From Sphingobium sp. (GTDB lineage Bacteria > Pseudomonadota > Alphaproteobacteria > Sphingomonadales > Sphingomonadaceae), in contig JAGVJS010000214.1 in NCBI GenBank assembly GCA_020051025.1, positions 1 through 17,121 on the forward strand: a DNA stretch of 17,121 nucleotides. Direction: 5' to 3'. The position numbers and the translations under genes are program-made. The notes under the pieces are model-generated. The model saw nothing but the letters and a program-made list of their open reading frames with translations, was not told where the DNA came from and made no database searches. How positions within the stretch are numbered: position 1 is the first letter of the stretch; every line of letters begins with the position of its first letter. This document shows positions 6,974-14,784 of the stretch, one piece after another.

Positions 6974-7999
6974 ATGGGTTACAAGGTCGTCGTCGTGGGT
7001 GCCACCGGTAATGTGGGCCGCGAAATGCTGACCATTCTCGCCGAACGCGAGTTCCCGATTGACGAGATCGCGGCGGTTGCATCGCCCCGGTCCACCGGCA
7101 CCGACATTGAGTTCGGTGAAACGGGTAAGATCCTCAAATGCAAAAATATTGAGCATTTCGATTTCACCGGATGGGACATCGCCCTGTTCGCGGCGGGCAG
7201 CGGCCCGACGGCCGAATATGCGCCCAAGGCGGCGGCGGCAGGCTGCATCGTGATCGACAACAGCTCGCTCTATCGCATGGACCCCGATGTTCCGCTGATC
7301 GTGCCCGAAGTGAACCCGGACGCGATCGATGGCTATACCAAGAAGAACATCATCGCGAACCCGAACTGTTCGACCGCGCAGATGGTGGTGGCGCTGAAGC
7401 CGCTGCATGACGCCGCGAAGATCAAGCGCGTGGTCGTGTCGACGTACCAGTCGGTGTCCGGCGCGGGCAAGGCGGGCATGGACGAGCTGTTCGAACAGAG
7501 CCGCAACATCTTCGTCGGCGATCCGGCCGAACCCAAGAAGTTCACCAAGCAGATCGCCTTCAACGTGATCCCGCATATCGACGTGTTCCTGGACGATGGT
7601 TTGACCAAGGAAGAATGGAAGATGGTCGCGGAAACCAAGAAGATACTGGACCCCAAGGTGAAGGTCACGGCGACCTGCGTGCGGGTGCCGGTGTTCGTGG
7701 GCCATTCGGAATCGATCAACATCGAGTTTGAAAACGAGATTTCGGCGCAGGAAGCGCAGGACATCCTGCGTGAAGCGCCGGGCATCATGCTGGTCGATAA
7801 GCGTGAAGATGGCGGCTACATCACACCCATCGAATGCGTGGGCGATTTCGCGACCTTCATCAGCCGCGTCCGCGAGGATTCGACCATCGAGAACGGCCTC
7901 AATCTGTGGTGCGTCAGCGACAATCTGCGCAAGGGCGCGGCGCTGAACGCGGTGCAGATCGCCGAACTGCTCGGCCGTCGCCATCTCAAAAAGGGCTAA
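6974..7999 (+). CDS. asd: Aspartate-semialdehyde dehydrogenase
   Basis: Converts L-aspartyl-4-phosphate to L-aspartate-4-semialdehyde with NADPH, the branch point to lysine/diaminopimelate, methionine and threonine; cytoplasmic. The 341-residue product starts MGYKVVVVGATGNVG, with the nucleotide-binding GATGNVG at residues 9-15. The active-site Cys132 is in NPNCSTAQM. The conserved RVPVFVGHSE (237-246) supplies the substrate-binding Arg237 and catalytic His244. I chose the ATG at 6974 because GGAG (6961-6964) precedes it by 9 bases and the homology begins there. An upstream in-frame extension to 6872 would run through the terminator and is rejected. The next gene starts 7 bases after the stop, so asd may head a short operon. 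Confidence 0.96.
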   Translation: MGYKVVVVGATGNVGREMLTILAEREFPIDEIAAVASPRSTGTDIEFGETGKILKCKNIEHFDFTGWDIALFAAGSGPTAEYAPKAAAAGCIVIDNSSLYRMDPDVPLIVPEVNPDAIDGYTKKNIIANPNCSTAQMVVALKPLHDAAKIKRVVVSTYQSVSGAGKAGMDELFEQSRNIFVGDPAEPKKFTKQIAFNVIPHIDVFLDDGLTKEEWKMVAETKKILDPKVKVTATCVRVPVFVGHSESINIEFENEISAQEAQDILREAPGIMLVDKREDGGYITPIECVGDFATFISRVREDSTIENGLNLWCVSDNLRKGAALNAVQIAELLGRRHLKKG

Positions 8000-8006
8000 G
8001 CCCCCT

Positions 8007-8639
8007 ATGATCTCCGGCGCTGTGGCGATGTGGACGACTGTTCCACAGGCGCAGCGCCGGATGATCCTTTCACTGCTGGCCGCCATCGGCCTTGCCAATG
8101 TGGCGCAGCCCTTTCCCGATCTCGCGCCGCTCCAGCATGGGCCGACGCTGGCGCTAATCCTGATAGCGCCGTGGGCGCTGCGGCGATGGCCGCTTTCCAC
8201 ATCCGCAGTCGGCTGTGTCTGGCTTTTCCTGCTGCTCCACACATTGGGCGCGCGCTGGATTTACAGCTATGTGCCCTATGATGACTGGGCGCGGGCGGTG
8301 ATCGGCCATGATATTTCCAGCCTCTTCGGCACGACGCGCAACGGCTATGATCGGCTGGTGCATTTCGCCTTTGGCGCGCTGCTGACGTTGCCGATGGCGG
8401 AGATTGCGCGGCGGTCCATATCGTGGCGATGGAGCCTGACTTTCGCCTTTGCCGCTATCGGCCTTGGCAGCGCGCTCTATGAAATCTTCGAATGGCTGCT
8501 GACGGTGGTCGCGGCAGGCGAGACGGCGGATTATTATAATGGGCAGCAGGGCGACGTTTGGGACGCGCAGAAGGACATGGCCGCAGCGCAGGTCGGCGCG
8601 ACCATTGCCCTCATCGCGCTCTTGCGCCGTCGCGGCTGA
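8007..8639 (+). CDS. YjdF/DUF2238-family integral membrane protein
   Basis: A 210-residue inner-membrane protein with about six hydrophobic segments (roughly 19-36, 46-58, 65-82, 116-133, 140-168 and 192-206). Conserved blocks I associate with the DUF2238 (YjdF) family are visible: HTLGARWIYSYVPYDDW (78-94), YDRLVHFAFG (114-123), YEIFEW (158-163) and GDVWDAQKDM (182-191). The biochemical role of the family is not established. The many conserved polar and acidic residues (Asp, Glu, His, Arg) near the membrane suggest a transporter- or enzyme-like site, which is inference. The start at 8007 lies only 7 bases after asd, and a second Met at 8028 is possible. No strong ribosome binding site is seen, so translational coupling to asd is likely. 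Confidence 0.85.
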   Translation: MISGAVAMWTTVPQAQRRMILSLLAAIGLANVAQPFPDLAPLQHGPTLALILIAPWALRRWPLSTSAVGCVWLFLLLHTLGARWIYSYVPYDDWARAVIGHDISSLFGTTRNGYDRLVHFAFGALLTLPMAEIARRSISWRWSLTFAFAAIGLGSALYEIFEWLLTVVAAGETADYYNGQQGDVWDAQKDMAAAQVGATIALIALLRRRG

Positions 8640-8686
8640 CGCCATATCGGCGGGGCAATCGCCCAGCCCGATAAGGAAATGCCCCG

Positions 8687-9448
8687 ATGACCGACCTCAA
8701 TATTGAACGCCGTGACATTGAGGGGCGGGACGGGCTGCCGATCGCGGTGCACGTCGTTGGCGAAGGGCGCGACCTTGTGCTGATCCACGGCTATTTCTCC
8801 AACGCCTTCACCAACTGGATACGCTATGGCCATGCGGCCAGGCTGGTGGAGGCGGGGTTCCGCCTGATCCTGCCGGACCTGCGCGGGCATGGCGAAAGCG
8901 GCAAGCCACATGACGCCGCCGCCTATCCGCCGGACGCGCTGACCGACGACAATCTGGCGCTGGTCGAGCAGATGGGCCTGACCGACTATGATCTGGGCGG
9001 TTATTCGCTGGGCGCGCGAACGACGGTGCGGATGCTGGCGCGTGGCGCTACGCCCCGGCGCGTCATATTGGCGGGCATGGGGCTGCGTGGCCTCACCAAG
9101 ACGCTGGACAAGGGTGGCTATTACAAGCGGGTGCTGACCAACCTCGGCACGTTCGAGCGGGGGACGTCGGAATGGATGACCGAGGCTTTCTTGAAAACCA
9201 CCAAGGGCGATCCGGTCGCCATGCTGCACATTTTGAACACCTTCGTCGATACCGATGAGGCGACGATTGCCGGGTTTCAGCAGCCGGCCGAGGTGATTTG
9301 CGGGGCGGACGATCAGGATAACGGCATTGCGCAGGAACTGGTCGATGCGCTGCCCAATGGCCGCTATGTCGAGATACCGGGCAATCATATGAATGCCGTC
9401 ACCCGCAAGGAATTGGGGCAGGCGATGGTCGATTTCCTGACCGCTTGA
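8687..9448 (+). CDS. Alpha/beta-fold hydrolase
   Basis: A 253-residue single-domain alpha/beta hydrolase, probably cytoplasmic since no signal peptide is present. Readable features are the oxyanion-hole HGY after LVLIHG, the strand/turn LPDLRGHGESGKP, the nucleophile elbow GGYSLGA with Ser107, a likely acid Asp208 in ICGADD, and His234 in PGNHMNAV. This is a complete triad. Such proteins include esterases, lipases and C-C hydrolases, and the substrate cannot be told from the sequence. AAGGAA (8673-8678) is 8 bases before the ATG. It follows the DUF2238 gene by 47 bases and precedes the M2 peptidase by 53 bases, all on one strand. Confidence 0.92.
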   Translation: MTDLNIERRDIEGRDGLPIAVHVVGEGRDLVLIHGYFSNAFTNWIRYGHAARLVEAGFRLILPDLRGHGESGKPHDAAAYPPDALTDDNLALVEQMGLTDYDLGGYSLGARTTVRMLARGATPRRVILAGMGLRGLTKTLDKGGYYKRVLTNLGTFERGTSEWMTEAFLKTTKGDPVAMLHILNTFVDTDEATIAGFQQPAEVICGADDQDNGIAQELVDALPNGRYVEIPGNHMNAVTRKELGQAMVDFLTA

Positions 9449-9501
9449 CTGTATCGCGGGGGCAAGTCACCTATGGTTGCATAAGCCAATAGGGGACTCC
9501 C

Positions 9502-11322
9502 ATGAAAATCGCTATTTCGCTGGCCGCACTGGCCGCCGCCATCACTGTTTCGCCGGTCATGGCGCAGCAGGCGCCTGCCGCTGCGCCGACTGCGGCAGAG
9601 GCCGATGCCTTTCTGACCAAGGCGGAAAAAACGTTGTTCGACCAGTCGATCGTCAGCGGCCGGGCGGCGTGGATCAATTCCACCTTTATCACCAACGATA
9701 CCGACGCGATGGCATCTTATTTCGGGGCTATCGACACGAAGCAGCGGGTCGATTTCGCGCTGGAAGCGGCGAAATATGCGACGGCGCCGGGTCTGAGCGA
9801 AGAAACCAGGCGACGGCTGACGCTGTTGCGCACGGCCCTTACCCTGCCTGCCCCGACCACGTCGGGCGCGGCCGAGGAGTTAAATGACATCGCCACCCGG
9901 CTCCAGTCCGCCTATGGCAAGGGCAAGGGAACGCTCAAAGGCCAGCCGATCAACGGCAGCGACATCGAAGAGCAGATGGGCGAGAACCGCAACCCCGAAG
10001 AGCTGAAGGAAATGTGGGTCAGCTGGCACGACAATGTCGGCGCGCCGATGCGGGCCGACTATGCCAGGCTGGTCGAGATCGCCAATGCAGGGGCCAAGGA
10101 ACTGGGCTTTGCCGACACCGGTGCGATGTGGCGGTCCAAATATGACATGCCGGCCGACGATTTCGCCAAGCTGACCGACAAGATCTGGGCAGAGGTGAAG
10201 CCGCTTTATGACGACCTCCATTGCTACACCCGCACCAAGCTCAATGAAAAATATGGCGATGCCGTGCAGGCGAAGACAGGGCCGATCCGTGCCGACCTGC
10301 TGGGCAATATGTGGGCGCAGGAATGGGGCAATATCTATGGCGTCGTAGCGCCGCCGGGGGCGGGCGATCTGGGCTTCGACACCACCGACCTGCTCAAGGC
10401 CAAGGGCTATGATCCGGTGAAGATGGTCAAGGCGGGCGAGGGTTTTTACAGCTCGCTGGGTTTCGAAGCCTTGCCCCAGACATTCTGGGACCGGTCGCAA
10501 ATCACCAAGCCGCGTGACCGCGAAGTGATCTGCCATGCGTCGGCCTGGGATCTGGACAATAAGAACGACATCCGCATCAAGATGTGCACCAAGGTGAATG
10601 GCGACGATTTCGTCACCATCCATCATGAATTGGGCCATAATTATTACCAGCGCGCCTATCAGATCCAGAAGCCGCTCTATCTGGACGGCGCCAATGACGG
10701 GTTCCATGAAGCGATCGGCGATTTCGTCGCCCTGTCGATCACGCCTGACTATCTGGTGAAGATCGGCCTGCTGGACCCGGCAAAGGTGCCAGGCGCGGAC
10801 AAGGATCTGGGCCTGCTGCTGCGGCAGGCGATGGACAAGGTGGCGTTCCTGCCGTTCGGCCTGCTGATTGACAAATGGCGCTGGGGCGTGTTCGACGGAT
10901 CAATCGCGGAAAATCAGTATGAGAAGAGCTGGACCGACCTGCGCCGCCAATATCAGGGCATCGTCCCGCCCGTGTCCCGAGACGAGACGAAGTTCGACGC
11001 CGGCGGCAAGTTCCATATCCCCGGCAATACGCCCTATACGCGCTACTTCCTTGCCCGCGTACTCCAGTTCCAATTCTATGAGGCGGCGTGCAAGCAAGCC
11101 GGTTGGAAAGGGCCGCTTCATCGCTGCTCCTTCTATGGAAACAAGGCAGTAGGCGCAAAACTTGATGCAATGTTGCAAATGGGTGCATCAAAGCCCTGGC
11201 CGGACGCGCTACAGGCTTTCACAGGTAGCCGCGAAATGTCGGGTAAGGCGCTGGTCAATTATTTCGCACCATTGCAGAAGTGGTTGGTTCAACAGAATAA
11301 AGGCAAGTCTTGCGGCTGGTAA
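9502..11322 (+). CDS. M2-family peptidyl-dipeptidase (angiotensin-converting-enzyme-like)
   Basis: Zinc metallopeptidase predicted to release dipeptides from peptide C-termini in the periplasm. The 606-residue product has a signal peptide (MKIAISLAALAAAITVSPVMA, likely cleavage after Ala21). The gluzincin motif HHELGH gives zinc ligands His375 and His379 and catalytic Glu376. The third ligand is Glu403 in DGFHEAIGD, 24 residues after His379 as in ACE. Other M2-like blocks are EQMGENRNPEELKEMWVSWH and, near the C-terminus, FHIPGNTPYTRYFLARVLQFQ with the conserved Tyr/Arg positions. Length matches one ACE catalytic domain. AGGGGA at 9491-9496 is 5 bases before the ATG. It is complete and in the same direction as the hydrolase before it and the cyclase after it. 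Confidence 0.95.
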   Translation: MKIAISLAALAAAITVSPVMAQQAPAAAPTAAEADAFLTKAEKTLFDQSIVSGRAAWINSTFITNDTDAMASYFGAIDTKQRVDFALEAAKYATAPGLSEETRRRLTLLRTALTLPAPTTSGAAEELNDIATRLQSAYGKGKGTLKGQPINGSDIEEQMGENRNPEELKEMWVSWHDNVGAPMRADYARLVEIANAGAKELGFADTGAMWRSKYDMPADDFAKLTDKIWAEVKPLYDDLHCYTRTKLNEKYGDAVQAKTGPIRADLLGNMWAQEWGNIYGVVAPPGAGDLGFDTTDLLKAKGYDPVKMVKAGEGFYSSLGFEALPQTFWDRSQITKPRDREVICHASAWDLDNKNDIRIKMCTKVNGDDFVTIHHELGHNYYQRAYQIQKPLYLDGANDGFHEAIGDFVALSITPDYLVKIGLLDPAKVPGADKDLGLLLRQAMDKVAFLPFGLLIDKWRWGVFDGSIAENQYEKSWTDLRRQYQGIVPPVSRDETKFDAGGKFHIPGNTPYTRYFLARVLQFQFYEAACKQAGWKGPLHRCSFYGNKAVGAKLDAMLQMGASKPWPDALQAFTGSREMSGKALVNYFAPLQKWLVQQNKGKSCGW

Positions 11323-11335
11323 GTCGGAGTAAAGA

Positions 11336-12502
11336 TTGATAAGCGGCTGGCGCATGAACGCGCCAGCCATTCTTCTTTCGTTGCTCTTTGGCACCGCAAC
11401 CGTGATGACGGTCGCGCTGGCTGTCGCATGGTTTCACTTCGGCCGGCAGAAATATGTCCTGACCTGGACCGGTTCCTATGCCGTCGGCATGTTGCAATGG
11501 ATGGCCAATGCCGGTGGCTTCTTCCTGAAAAGCCCGGCATGGTTCATCATTACCGGCATTGGCTTGATCATCAGTGGATCCTTGCTGGCAATTGGTGTGC
11601 GTCAGCGTTCGGGCAAGCCCTTGCGCCTGGCCGGCTTCGCTGTCCCGGCCGCTTTCGCAACGCTGGGCATGGCGCTGGCGATCGGCCCGGTCGGTAGTCA
11701 GATTATGCAGGGGCTTATCATACCGGTCTATGTCGGCCTACTGCTGGCCGTCAGCGCTGGTTCGCTATGGCCCAAGGACCGGCGCTTCACACCGCCCGAA
11801 CTGGCGTTCTTGGTCGCCCTGCTGATTTTCGTTATTATCCAGTTCGCCTTGGCGGGCGCAGCGATGATGATCCAGGGACCGGAAACCGGGAAGGATGTCT
11901 ACCGGCTGATTTTCAGCATCTTCATGCCAACCGTCTATGTCGCCACGGCCGTGACCGCGGTGCTGGTGGTGGCCGGCGATCTGGCAGAGCAGTTGCGCAC
12001 ACAGATGCGTCATGATCCGTTGACGCAGGTGCTGAACCGTCGTGGTCTGGATGAAGCAGCGGCGCAGGCGATCGCCCAGGCCCGCCGGCATCAGCGTCCG
12101 CTGGCGCTGGTGGTTTGCGATCTGGACGGGTTTAAGGCGCTGAATGACGGCCATGGCCATATTGCCGGCGATCAGGCGCTTCGCGGCTTCGCACGGCTAC
12201 TGGTCAGTGCGGTGCGGCGCGGCGACGTGGTGGGTCGCATGGGCGGCGACGAATTTGGCCTGCTACTGATGGACAGCGCCGCCGTAGCAGCGGCGGAGGT
12301 GATGGAGCGATTGCGCGCCGAAGTGGCGCATCTGGCACTGCCGGGTGTCCCAGTAACGGGATTGCGCGCCAGTTTTGGTGTGGCAGAGCTGGTTCCGTCC
12401 GACCAGCAACTGGAAGACCTGTTCGCCCGGGCGGATGCTGCCCTCTATACCGCCAAAAAGGACGGCAAGGACCGCATCGCCATCTGGAACGAAGCCGCCT
12501 AG
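11336..12502 (+). CDS. Membrane-anchored GGDEF diguanylate cyclase
   Basis: Predicted to make cyclic di-GMP from two GTP. The N-terminal 215 residues hold about seven hydrophobic helices (roughly 10-32, 43-63, 69-87, 97-117, 122-143, 154-178 and 191-215) of no sensory type I can name. The GGDEF domain follows: DPLTQVLNRRG (227-237), DLDGFKALNDGHG with metal-binding Asp262, an intact GGDEF (303-307), and the allosteric I-site RRGD (294-297) five residues ahead. The enzyme should therefore be active and product-inhibited. It lacks an EAL domain. The TTG at 11336 is preferred because GGAG lies 6 bases upstream; the ATG at 11354 has no ribosome binding site but is possible. It starts 13 bases after the M2 gene, suggesting co-transcription. 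Confidence 0.92.
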   Translation: MISGWRMNAPAILLSLLFGTATVMTVALAVAWFHFGRQKYVLTWTGSYAVGMLQWMANAGGFFLKSPAWFIITGIGLIISGSLLAIGVRQRSGKPLRLAGFAVPAAFATLGMALAIGPVGSQIMQGLIIPVYVGLLLAVSAGSLWPKDRRFTPPELAFLVALLIFVIIQFALAGAAMMIQGPETGKDVYRLIFSIFMPTVYVATAVTAVLVVAGDLAEQLRTQMRHDPLTQVLNRRGLDEAAAQAIAQARRHQRPLALVVCDLDGFKALNDGHGHIAGDQALRGFARLLVSAVRRGDVVGRMGGDEFGLLLMDSAAVAAAEVMERLRAEVAHLALPGVPVTGLRASFGVAELVPSDQQLEDLFARADAALYTAKKDGKDRIAIWNEAA

Positions 12503-12509
12503 AGCCGCC

Positions 12510-12528
12510 GATCCGACTGAATCGGATC
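12510..12528. terminator. Hairpin after the diguanylate cyclase gene
   Basis: GATCCGA (12510-12516) and TCGGATC (12522-12528) form a perfect 7-bp stem with a CTGAA loop, 7 bases after the cyclase stop. A run CTTTTTATTT begins only 12 bases later, so it is not a canonical intrinsic terminator. It sits between two converging genes, where a terminator is expected. Confidence 0.4.
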
Positions 12529-12598
12529 AGTGGCCCTCAGCTTTTTATTTGCCGCATTTCCCGAGTCGGCAGACGCTTCCGCCTGCTTGCAAGACGCT

Positions 12599-14053
12599 TT
12601 ACCGGAAGGGCGGTTCGTTGAAGGCGCGCAGCTTGCGACTGTGCAGCTTCGCCCCTTCTTCGCGCAGCAGTTCGCAGGTCATCAGACCGACGCGCAAATG
12701 GCTAGCGATCGCTTCTTCATAAAAGCGATTGGCCTGCCCCGGCAGCTTCAATTCGCCATGGATCGGCTTGTCCGACACGCAGAGCAGGGTGCCGTAGGGC
12801 ACGCGGAAGCGATAGCCCTGGGCCGCGATCGTGGCGGATTCCATGTCGATGCCGACCGCGCGCGACAGGCTGAAGCGCAGGGCCGAACTGGAATAGCGCA
12901 ATTCCCAGTTGCGATCGTCGGTGGTGACGACCGTGCCGGTACGCAGGCGGCGCTTGAAATCTTCTGGGTCGCCCTGGCCCAATATCGCTTCGGCGGCCTG
13001 CGCCATGGCGACCTGAACCTCTGCAATGGCCGGCACCGGGATTTCTGGCGGCAGCATCTCGTCCAGCACATGGTCATCGCGCAGATAGGCATGGGCCAGC
13101 ACATAGTCGCCGATCCGCTGGCTGGGGCGCAGACCGCCGCAATGGCCGATCATCAGCCAGGCTTCTGGGCGCACGACGGCGAGGTGATCGCAGATCGTCT
13201 TGGCATTGGACGGGCCGACGCCGATATTGACCAGCGTAATGCCGCTGCGATCGGGTGCGATCAGATGATAGGCGGGCATCTGATGCCGACGCCATGCGCT
13301 GTCCGCGATCATGCGAGCGGGATCGGCGGTTTCGGGCGTCACATAAACGCCGCCGGCGCCGGACAGGGCGGTGTAGCGGCTGCCTTCCCGCTGCAACTCC
13401 GCGCAGGCCCAGGCGACGAATTCGTCGACATAGCGGTGATAGTTGGTGAACAGGATATAGCGTTGCACATGGTCTGCGGGCGTGCCGGTATAGTGCTTCA
13501 GCCGTGCGAGCGAGAAGTCCGTGCGCAGGCCATCGAACAAGGCGAGCGGGCGGTCGCCGTCGACATCCGGCATGAACAGGCCGTCGGCGATCTCGTCACC
13601 AATCTCCGCCAGTTCGGTGGCGGGGAAGTGGCGAGCGAGTTCGGTGGGCGGTGTGCCATCCAGCGCGTTGATGTCGAGGCCATCGAGCACATAGGGGAAG
13701 GGGATCTGCTGGTCGCTGAGGCCGGTTTCCACCTCCACACCATAGTCGCGGACGAGCAGGTCGATCTGTTCGGCCAGATATTCGGTGAACATGGCCGGGC
13801 GGGTGATGGTGGTGACATAGCGGCCCGGTTTCGACAGCCGCGCGAAGGAGCGGCCCGGCGGCGGCGCGTCGCTATCACCATGATAGACGATCCGCAATTC
13901 GGGGTAGCAATAGCGCCGGTCGGTCTTTGCCTCGGGCGGCGGGACGCTGCCGTCGCGGGCATAGGCCCGCATCGCTTCCCGCAAAGTTTCGATGGATGTC
14001 TGATAAATCTGGTCGAGCTGTGCGACCGCCTTGCTGCCGATGCTTTGTGTCAT
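12599..14053 (-). CDS. amn: AMP nucleosidase
   Basis: Hydrolyses AMP to adenine and ribose 5-phosphate, controlling the AMP pool; cytoplasmic. The 484-residue length equals that of the E. coli-type enzyme. The N-terminal half (about 15-170) matches the AMN regulatory domain, with YCYPELRIVYHGD and GRYVTTITRPAMFTEYL. The C-terminal half is a nucleoside-phosphorylase-superfamily fold: VNIGVGPSNAKTICDHLAVV, GHCGGLR (303-309), GDYVLAHAYLRDDHVLDE and the ribose/base-site block GIDMESATIA (401-410) with Glu405. RFRVPYGTLLCVSDKPIHGE and a C-terminal FNEPPFR complete the pattern. No truncation is seen. It converges with the cyclase gene and lies downstream of the peroxiredoxin on the same strand, separated by a strong hairpin. 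The ATG at 14053 gives the full N-terminus. Confidence 0.96.
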   Translation of the reverse strand: MTQSIGSKAVAQLDQIYQTSIETLREAMRAYARDGSVPPPEAKTDRRYCYPELRIVYHGDSDAPPPGRSFARLSKPGRYVTTITRPAMFTEYLAEQIDLLVRDYGVEVETGLSDQQIPFPYVLDGLDINALDGTPPTELARHFPATELAEIGDEIADGLFMPDVDGDRPLALFDGLRTDFSLARLKHYTGTPADHVQRYILFTNYHRYVDEFVAWACAELQREGSRYTALSGAGGVYVTPETADPARMIADSAWRRHQMPAYHLIAPDRSGITLVNIGVGPSNAKTICDHLAVVRPEAWLMIGHCGGLRPSQRIGDYVLAHAYLRDDHVLDEMLPPEIPVPAIAEVQVAMAQAAEAILGQGDPEDFKRRLRTGTVVTTDDRNWELRYSSSALRFSLSRAVGIDMESATIAAQGYRFRVPYGTLLCVSDKPIHGELKLPGQANRFYEEAIASHLRVGLMTCELLREEGAKLHSRKLRAFNEPPFR

Positions 14054-14101
14054 CGCCCCCTGTTACCGCCTTTGCGTGACGGAAGGAAGACGCCGCGTTG
14101 T

Positions 14102-14138
14102 CGATTGCGCAACGGACCTGGAATCCGCTGCGCAATCG
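14102..14138 (-). terminator. Long hairpin between the peroxiredoxin and amn genes
   Basis: CGATTGCGCA (14102-14111) pairs perfectly with TGCGCAATCG (14129-14138). After one A-C mismatch the stem continues with CGGA/TCCG (14113-14116 with 14124-14127) around a 7-base loop. It lies 7 bases past the peroxiredoxin stop codon. No T-tract follows on the minus strand, so it may be a factor-assisted terminator or a stabilising 3' end rather than a simple intrinsic terminator. Confidence 0.55.
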
Positions 14139-14145
14139 CCGGACA

Positions 14146-14628
14146 TCAGAGCTGTTCGAGCATGTAGTCGGCCGAGGACACCTTGAAGTCGCCCGGTGCT
14201 TCGACGTTCAACTCCTCCACGACGCCGTCCTTGACGATCATCGAGAAACGCTGGCCGCGGGTGCCCAGGCCAAACTTGCTGCCGTCCATGGTCAGGCCCA
14301 CGGCCTGTGCGAAATCGGCATTGCCGTCGGCGAGCATCGTCACCTTGCCCTCGGCGCCGGCTGACTTGCCCCAGGCGCCCATGACGAAGGCGTCGTTGAC
14401 GGCAGTGCAGGCGATTTCGTCCACGCCCTTGGCCTTCAGGGCTTCGCTCTTGTCGATGAAGCCGGGCAGATGCTTGGCCGAACAGGTCGGCGTGAAGGCG
14501 CCGGGAACCGAGAAGATGGCGACGGTCTTGCCGGCGAAATAGTCTTCGGACGGCACGGCTTCAGGGCCGTTTTCGGTCATCTTGGTGAAGGTGGTGCTGG
14601 GGAGGCGATCGCCCTTGGAAATGGTCAT
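14146..14628 (-). CDS. Prx5-type peroxiredoxin
   Basis: Thiol peroxidase that reduces hydrogen peroxide and organic hydroperoxides. The 160-residue product has the signature SVPGAFTPTCS with peroxidatic Cys49, followed by KHLPGF. Further conserved blocks are CTAVNDAFVMGAWGK, LADGNADFAQAVGL, RGQRFSMIVKDGVV and the C-terminal APGDFKVSSADYML. A second cysteine, Cys74, is present; I cannot say whether it is resolving or whether the enzyme uses glutathione or glutaredoxin, as bacterial Prx5 proteins often do. No fused glutaredoxin domain is seen. I chose the ATG at 14628 because GGAG lies 7 bases upstream and MTISKGDRLPS begins the family homology; a 20-residue longer frame is unlikely. It is divergent from the algH-family gene across 156 bases. 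Confidence 0.94.
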   Translation of the reverse strand: MTISKGDRLPSTTFTKMTENGPEAVPSEDYFAGKTVAIFSVPGAFTPTCSAKHLPGFIDKSEALKAKGVDEIACTAVNDAFVMGAWGKSAGAEGKVTMLADGNADFAQAVGLTMDGSKFGLGTRGQRFSMIVKDGVVEELNVEAPGDFKVSSADYMLEQL

Positions 14629-14750
14629 GTCATGTCTCCTGGCCTTTTTGACGGGGCGGGAGGTCGGCGCTCGATGCCTGACTGTCAAGATGCCATGAAC
14701 ATTCGCCCGGACTTATGTGGCGCAACGCCCCAATGGTGCGACGCATGTCC

Positions 14751-14778
14751 TTGGCAAGGCTCTCACTCCTTCTATATT
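14751..14778 (+). promoter_or_regulatory. Promoter predicting a leaderless algH-family mRNA
   Basis: TTGGCA (14751-14756) and TATATT (14773-14778) are separated by 16 bases and match 5 of 6 consensus positions each. The expected transcription start, about 7 bases past the -10 box, falls on the ATG at 14785 itself. No Shine-Dalgarno sequence is present before that ATG. Confidence 0.55.
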
Positions 14779-14784
14779 CGACGC

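Noticed and set aside
4669..6975. 390- and 322-codon frames on the - strand opposite the DPP IV-type gene
   Set aside because: Antisense shadows of a complete serine peptidase with a readable catalytic triad.
6968..8242. A 424-codon frame on the - strand opposite asd and the DUF2238 gene
   Set aside because: Both sense genes have clear motifs and ribosome binding sites or tight coupling, while this frame crosses two unrelated genes and has none.
12530..14167. A 545-codon open frame on the + strand opposite amn
   Set aside because: It is the antisense of a clearly recognisable AMP nucleosidase. Long antisense frames are expected in high-GC DNA. Its protein has no recognisable motifs and is rich in Gly, Ala, Asp and His, as such shadows usually are.
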